Source of the DNA: JAGWNR01 sp964565685
Lineage (GTDB): Bacteria > Patescibacteriota > Minisyncoccia > Phycocordibacterales > PALSA-1337
Length of the DNA stretch: 64,000 nt
Direction: 5' to 3'
Assembly: GCA_964565685.1 (NCBI GenBank)
Contig: CAZMFR010000002.1
Location: forward strand, 36,566 to 100,565
Shown here: one piece after another, positions 58,632 to 64,000 of the stretch
Position numbering within the stretch: the first letter of the stretch is position 1
Layout of the letters: every line of letters starts with the position of its first letter
The notes under the pieces: generated by a model
Told to the model about the DNA's origin: nothing
Databases searched by the model: none
Seen by the model: only the letters and a program-made list of their open reading frames with translations
Position numbers and translations under genes: made by a program

Positions 58632-59333
58632 ATGAATAAAGAAGAAAACGGAGCATACCCTGGCCAACTCTCGCAAAAAGAGATAAATAAAAATATTTAC
58701 GACCACATAAAGGAGATCAGCAAGGAATTCAAACAGGGCTTCGAGGTATTGAAAAAATATCCAAAATCTGTGACTATTTTCGGTTCGGCGCGCTCAAAAC
58801 CGGATAGCTTTCATTATCAACAGGCGGAAAAATTGGCGGGAAAGATATCTCGCGAGCTCGGATATGCGATCGTCACCGGCGGCGGTCCTGGCATAATGGA
58901 AGCTGCGGCAAAAGGCGCGAGCGATGCCGGAGGAAAAACCCTAGGGTTGAATATAAATCTGCCTCGCGGTCAAATCACGAGCAAATATATCCAAGAAAGC
59001 GTGAAATTCAGCTATTTTTTCATAAGGAAGGCAATGCTGACATTTTCATCCGAAGCTTTCGTCTTTTTTCCGGGCGGCTATGGAACATCAGATGAATTGT
59101 TCAATATTTTGAACTTGACGCAGACAGAAAAGATTCCGCGCGTTCCCATCATCCTCATTGGCAAGGATTTTTGGGAGCCGTTGCGCGATTTTATGAAAGC
59201 AAAAATGCTAGAGCATCACCACACGGTCAGCGAAGAAGACATGGGGCTGTTCACCATAACCGACGATTTGGAAGCGGCTGTGCGCATTATCGGGCGCGGA
59301 CATATTTCCAGCTGGTGGAGCGTGATGGATTGA
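58632..59333 (+). CDS. LOG-family (Rossmann fold) protein
   Basis: 233 aa. LOG/TIGR00730-type: SVTIFGSARSKPDSFHYQQA, VTGGGPGIMEAAAKGA, and the nucleotide-binding PGGYGTSDELFN (family form PGGxGTxxE; here Asp-Glu). Relatives are cytokinin-activating phosphoribohydrolases or nucleotide 5'-monophosphate nucleosidases; the substrate here is unknown. TATACT lies seven bases before the ATG. It converges on the RRM gene with a bidirectional terminator between. Confidence 0.88.
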   Translation: MNKEENGAYPGQLSQKEINKNIYDHIKEISKEFKQGFEVLKKYPKSVTIFGSARSKPDSFHYQQAEKLAGKISRELGYAIVTGGGPGIMEAAAKGASDAGGKTLGLNINLPRGQITSKYIQESVKFSYFFIRKAMLTFSSEAFVFFPGGYGTSDELFNILNLTQTEKIPRVPIILIGKDFWEPLRDFMKAKMLEHHHTVSEEDMGLFTITDDLEAAVRIIGRGHISSWWSVMD

Positions 59334-59421
59334 AAAAGTTCGTAAAGGAATGAAAATCGAATGGTTTGAAGGCATGCATAAGCTTGGCAGAAAGCTCGAC
59401 AAACAAAATCCTTCTTAAAAC

Positions 59422-59460
59422 AAAAAACCGCCCCAATTTTTACATTTGGGCGGTCTTTTG
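59422..59460. terminator. Bidirectional terminator
   Basis: ACCGCCCCAA ... TTGGGCGGT flanked by A-rich and T-rich runs; it serves the 58632 gene (+) and the RRM gene (-). Confidence 0.85.
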
Positions 59461-59486
59461 TTTTGACGAGAGATAATGCTCTGTCT

Positions 59487-59762
59487 TTAGCGCGCCATGC
59501 GAGGAGCGCGTGGCTCCATCGGACGTGCTTCATTGACAGTAAGCGCTCTTCCATCCATTTCCTTGCCATTGAACATATCAATGGCCTTGGCAGCTTCGTC
59601 ATCCGCGGACATTTCCACGAATCCGAAACCCTTTGAACGGCCGGTCATCTTGTCTATGATGACTGTTGCTGATGCGACTGCACCGGCTTGCTCAAAATAT
59701 TGCTTGAGCGAAGCGTCGTTAGTCGTATAAGGTAGATTGCCTACATATAGCTTTTTTGCCAT
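59487..59762 (-). CDS. RRM-type RNA-binding protein
   Basis: 91 aa. A single RNA recognition motif: RNP2 is KLYVGNLPY, RNP1 is KGFGFVEM, both with their aromatic residues. A short Arg/Pro tail (EPRAPRMAR) follows. Such stand-alone RRM proteins are common in cyanobacteria and CPR and probably act as RNA chaperones; targets are unknown. Followed by a bidirectional terminator. Confidence 0.92.
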   Translation of the reverse strand: MAKKLYVGNLPYTTNDASLKQYFEQAGAVASATVIIDKMTGRSKGFGFVEMSADDEAAKAIDMFNGKEMDGRALTVNEARPMEPRAPRMAR

Positions 59763-59924
59763 TTTTTTCTTTGAGCTTGTCTTCGATCGCTCGAAAACGC
59801 GCTCTTTAACCCTCGTCTTTACAATAACGGTAAGCGATGAGGAAAACTTACACGATGACTAGGATAGCATAGAATGGTCAAGAAAGCAAGGACTTCGTGG
59901 GCACATCCTAATGTATCAGAATAC

Positions 59925-62900
59925 CTATGGAGTTGCAGTAACAGATGATGGCGCGGTATCCACTGTAGGAGTGGTCGGCGCGGGCGCTGTGACTGATGGC
60001 ACCACTGCTGATGCCGAGGAAGAAGTTGAGCCAGACGTAGATGTATTAGTAATGGTCATAGGTTCAATTGACGACGCTTCTGGAGCGGTTCCATCTACCG
60101 TAGATGTCGTTCCTGGAACAGAGATAACAGCGGATGAAGAAGCCGACATTGTAGAAGAAGCCGCCGCAGAAGGAGCTATCACTGTACTCGTGGCAACTGT
60201 CGTAGTGGCGGCAGCGGGAATTATCGTAATGACAGGCGCTTCAGAAGCAGACCCGTCGACTGTCGATATTGTTCCTGGGACAGAAATAACGGTAGATGAG
60301 GAAGTAGACGAATCTGTCGACGACGCTACAGTAGTTGAGGTCGATGAGCCGACTATGCTGTTGTTGGTATTCGTTATGACGAAAGGATTTGATGAAGTAT
60401 TACCATCATTCGACACATTTACCACTGTCGTAGTCGCTGGAGTGGTAGTAGCAAGAGAACAATGACCAGCGGTCGCGGTCAGCGTGCCATTGACCACACG
60501 TATACAATATGCGGCGCCAGTCGATGCATCTGACGTCTCGATACCATCTGCCGACGTGATGTTTTCCGCCTCGAGAGTCTGCGTCTGTATATCGGTAGCA
60601 TAGACCTGTGTGGCTGTGAGCTTTGCTATGACCCAATTACCCGCCGATTGGAACATGTTTTGGACGGCAGTAGCGATCGTTTGGATGAAAGACTGACTGG
60701 CAGAGAGCGCCGTCGCAGTCGAAGACGCCATAGATGCAGTGGTCGAAGCCAAAGCGGCGATCTGCGATGATGTCGTGCTAGAAGCTGTATCTAGAGCAAG
60801 AGACAAAGACTGTACTTGGGTCTCCAACGAGGAGAGAGTCGTTGCTGTTGTCGAAGCGGCAGTCGTGAGCGAATAAAGAGCATTAGCCGTAGTAGAAGCG
60901 GTCACGGCTAGAGAACCCTGGTCGACGGACAGGACAGACAAGCTGGAAGAGGCCGATGATATCTCCCCTTGCTGTTCCTGTATGGCTTTGACCAGGATCG
61001 GAGCGAATTTGGCGTAGTCTATTCCGAGATACGTGGTCGAGCTTTCCACGCCGGTGACGACTTCGGGGAAGATATTCTGCACATCCTGAGCAATGAATCC
61101 TATCTGGGTCGAAGTCGCATTGATGAGCCCCTGGTGAGTAGACAGATATGTGTTATTCCAGTCATATGTGATCGGATCCAATTTCATGACGTCCTGAAGC
61201 GTAGAGCCCATGGCGACTATATTCTGTTTCAAACGTATATCTGAAGCGGAAGATAAACAAACGCTATTCGTACACACATCGCCTCCTCCAACGCTGATCG
61301 CTCCCGCATTATCGCTCAATGAATCGCCGTTGAAATCCCAATATGCCACATTGCCATTGCCTTGCAGGGCAAAATCGCCGCTTCCGTCATCAAGCGTATT
61401 GTCATGACCATACAAACTATAAGAGTCAATTTCACCAGCTGTTAATATGCCGGAAGTACCATCAAAAGTAAGCCCGCCGCCTCCAAAAGAAAAACTGCCG
61501 TATGTGTTGCTTATATACCACTGACCATTACCAGAGTCGGAACCGATAGTCGTACCTGTGTTCGGATAAATAGTGGAACCGGATGATGTCCAATAATTGG
61601 TTCCACCGCCACAAGAAGCTGATATTATCTTTCCATTAGAATCAGTCCCTATACAGCTCGCGCTTTTTACATTCTCATCCGTGATATCGCCGTTCACATC
61701 GAGGGCAGTAGTTGGGGAATTTTGATTGATACCTAATATACCTCCAGAACCACCAAATTGAGAAAGTACGAACTTTGACGCTCTAAACTGTATAGGTAGA
61801 TTTGCTGAAGCGGCATCGTTGACCGAAGAAATAGCCACCCCAGAACCAAGACCTCCAGAGACTTCCGCCCCTGCCTGTATCGAAAAATTTACGTCAGATG
61901 CTCCGCCAGGGATATCGCCGTTTAAATTAAGAGAATGCGCGCTACCTCCGTATGTCGAATATAAATATCCATATTGTCCATTTGACGGCGTTATGAAGTT
62001 AAGATGGTTGGTGACATATTCATTTGTTGCAGTCAGTGCAGTAGTGGAGGCGTTAATGAATGATGAGGCAATTGTCGAAGTAGCGACGATATTTCCCACC
62101 GTTGCTGTCCCGCTTACCACCAAAGCGGTTGAAGGAGTGGAAGAACCGACGCCTAGATTACCGTTTTGTAATAACGTAAGTAATTGGGCGTTTGAGGAAG
62201 AAGCAACGACAAACGGATTGGCGCCTGCGATACCAGTGACTGAAAGAGTGTCTATAGGTGAAGTGGTGCCGATGCCGACCTTACCACCGGTAGCTATCGT
62301 CATCCTTGCTTCAGTGGCCATACCATCTTCGTAAAATACCAGTGCTGTAGTATCCGTTATATTTTTGCTCATTCCATACAACCATTTGAGCGTTGTACCA
62401 TATCCCATACCTATACCGCCGTATGAACCTGATAGATTTGGAATCTGTGCATAAAAACCAGACCCTCCAGCAACAGGGTTATACGCCACAATCTGACCGG
62501 AACCAAAAGATGTCCATCCGGCAGCATTGTTGGTACTAATATTTCCAGCAACACTTAATTTGGAAGAAAGCGAGGTCGTCCCAATCCCAACATTTCCGTT
62601 CACGATCAATCCTCCAGCAAGGGTTGAAGTGGCTGTAGTAGATGTCGCTTGAATTGAACCGAATACTCCGAGCGTAGCGGCTAGGTTGGTACCAGTTGAT
62701 AAGGTTGTAGTAGAACCGGAATTGGAGAAGTAGTTCGTACCTCCACTGGCTGAAAGACACGCTCCGCCATTTATTGAAAAACAATTCGCAGATATGCCAC
62801 CGGTAAAGGTAGACGTGGCGGTTGATGTAGCACTGATATTTCCGAACACCCCGTTCGTGGCGGCGAGATTCGTCCCTATGGTCAAGGTCGTAGTTGCTCC

Positions 62901-64000
62901 GGAATTGGAGAAGTAGTTCGGTATACCAAGTGATGTGGTAGCAATATAGCTGTATCCTCCGCTTCCATTGCCGATGAGGAGCTGGTTCAAGCCAGGTGCG
63001 GTCGAGGTGCCTGTGCCGCCGTTAGCCACGCCAAGGGTATTAAGAGACAGAGTGGATCCTGTGAGAGACAAGAAAGAAGGCAAAGTAAGAGAATTCAAGG
63101 CGCTGGTGCCATTTCCTACCAAAATTCCAGAAAGAGTGGTAGCGCCTGTACCACCATGGGCGACACCAAGAGTACCAGTGGCTTGACTATTCAGATTTAA
63201 TAGACCGGAAATATTAGAGAGAGCTATACATGTGCCGCTAACCCTATAACAACCGGATGTGTTGACATCTCCTCCGACATCGAGAGTGTAACCAGGACTA
63301 CTATTGTTGATACCAACATGGCTACCACTGTCTGGGTCAGATATATCAGCGCTAAAGAATTCCGACGTAGTCAAAATGCCGCCCACAGACAAGTTGGCAC
63401 CAAACGAACCATTGCCGTCACCATCGAAATTCAGACCTATACCGCTTGTATCTCCAAACTCTGTGGTACCGTCACTGTTTACAGCGATGACGTTTGCAGA
63501 TTTTGTTCCGTTATTCGAATATACATAAAATGCGCCTGTATTATCTCCGTATATTGATGACAAGAGAGAACTATTTAGTCCCTGACGTACCTCCATCGAA
63601 TAATAACTAGGATTAGTGTCTATATGAGCAGACATATTTGAGGACGGACTATAGGAGGTCAATGCCGCTCCAGGATTGGCTACCCCTTCTCCTATATAAT
63701 CCACTTCACTGCCAGTATTGCTAAAGTAAACATCTCCACCACCACCATAATTGTTGAGCAAGTTCAGGTTGCCGTTTCCAGTTATATCTCCATTAACATA
63801 GGTCGTTCCGGACACATTCAAGGATGAGGCGAGTGTGGCTGCACCGGAGACAGTCAGAGTTCCTGTAGCTGTGATATTGGCACCAGTAAGATTGCCGGAG
63901 AAGAATCCGTTGCCGGCGACTTCTAGTTTGTTTGATGGAGAAGAGGTGCCGATCCCTACATACGTTCCTGTATCATATATCAAGCTGTTCGCAAAAGAGG
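59925..64000 (-). CDS. Large fibre-like surface protein with S74 intramolecular-chaperone domain (5' end beyond window)
   Basis: At least 1358 codons, open at the window edge (the frame continues through 64000). Long Ser/Thr/Gly-rich body with repeated VGIGTSSP and ATSTFTGG units, like tail-fibre shafts. Near residue 1020 is SDIRLKQNIVAMGSTLQDVM ... YDWNNTY ... QIGFIAQDVQNIFPEVV, the S74 endosialidase-chaperone domain that trimerises and cleaves itself off in phage fibres. Unusually about 310 residues follow it: a coiled-coil Ala/Ser/Thr region and a low-complexity tail ending TATP. Probably an extracellular fibre or adhesin. Confidence 0.85.
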   Translation of the reverse strand, partial: SFANSLIYDTGTYVGIGTSSPSNKLEVAGNGFFSGNLTGANITATGTLTVSGAATLASSLNVSGTTYVNGDITGNGNLNLLNNYGGGGDVYFSNTGSEVDYIGEGVANPGAALTSYSPSSNMSAHIDTNPSYYSMEVRQGLNSSLLSSIYGDNTGAFYVYSNNGTKSANVIAVNSDGTTEFGDTSGIGLNFDGDGNGSFGANLSVGGILTTSEFFSADISDPDSGSHVGINNSSPGYTLDVGGDVNTSGCYRVSGTCIALSNISGLLNLNSQATGTLGVAHGGTGATTLSGILVGNGTSALNSLTLPSFLSLTGSTLSLNTLGVANGGTGTSTAPGLNQLLIGNGSGGYSYIATTSLGIPNYFSNSGATTTLTIGTNLAATNGVFGNISATSTATSTFTGGISANCFSINGGACLSASGGTNYFSNSGSTTTLSTGTNLAATLGVFGSIQATSTTATSTLAGGLIVNGNVGIGTTSLSSKLSVAGNISTNNAAGWTSFGSGQIVAYNPVAGGSGFYAQIPNLSGSYGGIGMGYGTTLKWLYGMSKNITDTTALVFYEDGMATEARMTIATGGKVGIGTTSPIDTLSVTGIAGANPFVVASSSNAQLLTLLQNGNLGVGSSTPSTALVVSGTATVGNIVATSTIASSFINASTTALTATNEYVTNHLNFITPSNGQYGYLYSTYGGSAHSLNLNGDIPGGASDVNFSIQAGAEVSGGLGSGVAISSVNDAASANLPIQFRASKFVLSQFGGSGGILGINQNSPTTALDVNGDITDENVKSASCIGTDSNGKIISASCGGGTNYWTSSGSTIYPNTGTTIGSDSGNGQWYISNTYGSFSFGGGGLTFDGTSGILTAGEIDSYSLYGHDNTLDDGSGDFALQGNGNVAYWDFNGDSLSDNAGAISVGGGDVCTNSVCLSSASDIRLKQNIVAMGSTLQDVMKLDPITYDWNNTYLSTHQGLINATSTQIGFIAQDVQNIFPEVVTGVESSTTYLGIDYAKFAPILVKAIQEQQGEISSASSSLSVLSVDQGSLAVTASTTANALYSLTTAASTTATTLSSLETQVQSLSLALDTASSTTSSQIAALASTTASMASSTATALSASQSFIQTIATAVQNMFQSAGNWVIAKLTATQVYATDIQTQTLEAENITSADGIETSDASTGAAYCIRVVNGTLTATAGHCSLATTTPATTTVVNVSNDGNTSSNPFVITNTNNSIVGSSTSTTVASSTDSSTSSSTVISVPGTISTVDGSASEAPVITIIPAAATTTVATSTVIAPSAAASSTMSASSSAVISVPGTTSTVDGTAPEASSIEPMTITNTSTSGSTSSSASAVVPSVTAPAPTTPTVDTAPSSVTATP

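Noticed and set aside
59911..60465. 184-codon plus-strand ORF rich in Val/Glu/Asp
   Set aside because: Antisense shadow of the Ser/Thr-rich tail of the fibre-like protein.
1..64000. tRNA genes
   Set aside because: I looked for T-loop (GGTTCGANTCC) and D-loop pairs on both strands and found none convincing; a tRNAscan-SE run would settle it.

Overview
The window reads as a chromosomal segment of a Patescibacteria (CPR, Parcubacteria-like) genome. The reasons are shortened housekeeping proteins (AlaRS of about 656 aa, L13 of about 115 aa), many Ser/Thr-rich secreted proteins with Fn3-like and peptidoglycan-binding modules, PemK/MazF toxins, and no biosynthetic gene at all. TGA is used as a normal stop (dnaJ ends in TGA), so this is not one of the TGA-recoding CPR lineages. 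Taxonomy is inference; no 16S gene is present. A recurrent feature is a -10 box followed by exactly six bases and the start codon, i.e. leaderless mRNAs. LAYOUT. 1-345: start of trpS. 425-10261: three secreted proteins (subtilisin-like protease; beta-repeat protein split by a 100-N assembly gap; small exported protein). 10310-14843: dnaJ, a small partner ORF, a Phd/MazF-type toxin-antitoxin pair, small ORFs and dnaK. 14856-17791: small membrane proteins, two of them behind a shared pseudoknot-like leader, DUF167, and many short palindromic repeats. 17796-18739: grpE and a small ORF. 18890-22959: translation operon infA-rpmJ-rpsM-rpsK-rpsD-rpoA-rplQ-rplM-rpsI. 23039-25641: envelope-anchored protein plus PilM/FtsA-like ATPase. 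25789-30537: alaS, pepF, a small ORF, family-4-like UDG. 30574-30973: an unidentified structured RNA of about 400 nt with its own promoter and terminator. 31197-36568: accessory/DNA-processing island containing ComEC fused to an HNH-like domain, then XRE regulator + unknown protein + a LexA-DNA methyltransferase fusion. 36624-40186: lamin-tail protein, PemK toxin, unknown, ATP-cone/Mrr nuclease-like protein. 40293-47262: rpoC and rpoB behind an attenuator-like leader. 47508-51564: HEAT-like protein, winged-helix gene flanked by palindromes, trmD, khpA, rpsP. 51630-53744: RNase R. 53819-55961: two secreted proteins, one small ORF and an attenuator-like leader. 56095-59762: PfkB kinase, tgt, LOG protein, RRM protein. 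59925-64000: large fibre-like protein with an S74 chaperone domain, running off the window. INTERPLAY. DnaK, DnaJ and GrpE form one chaperone machine; the translation and RNAP genes are in conserved order. ComEC with a candidate nuclease fits DNA import. The LexA-methyltransferase beside an XRE gene suggests a damage-responsive modification or restriction module (inference). The most unusual genome-level signals are palindromic elements inserted in frame in ComEC, RNase R and Tgt, several families of dispersed hairpins, and the large structured RNA.
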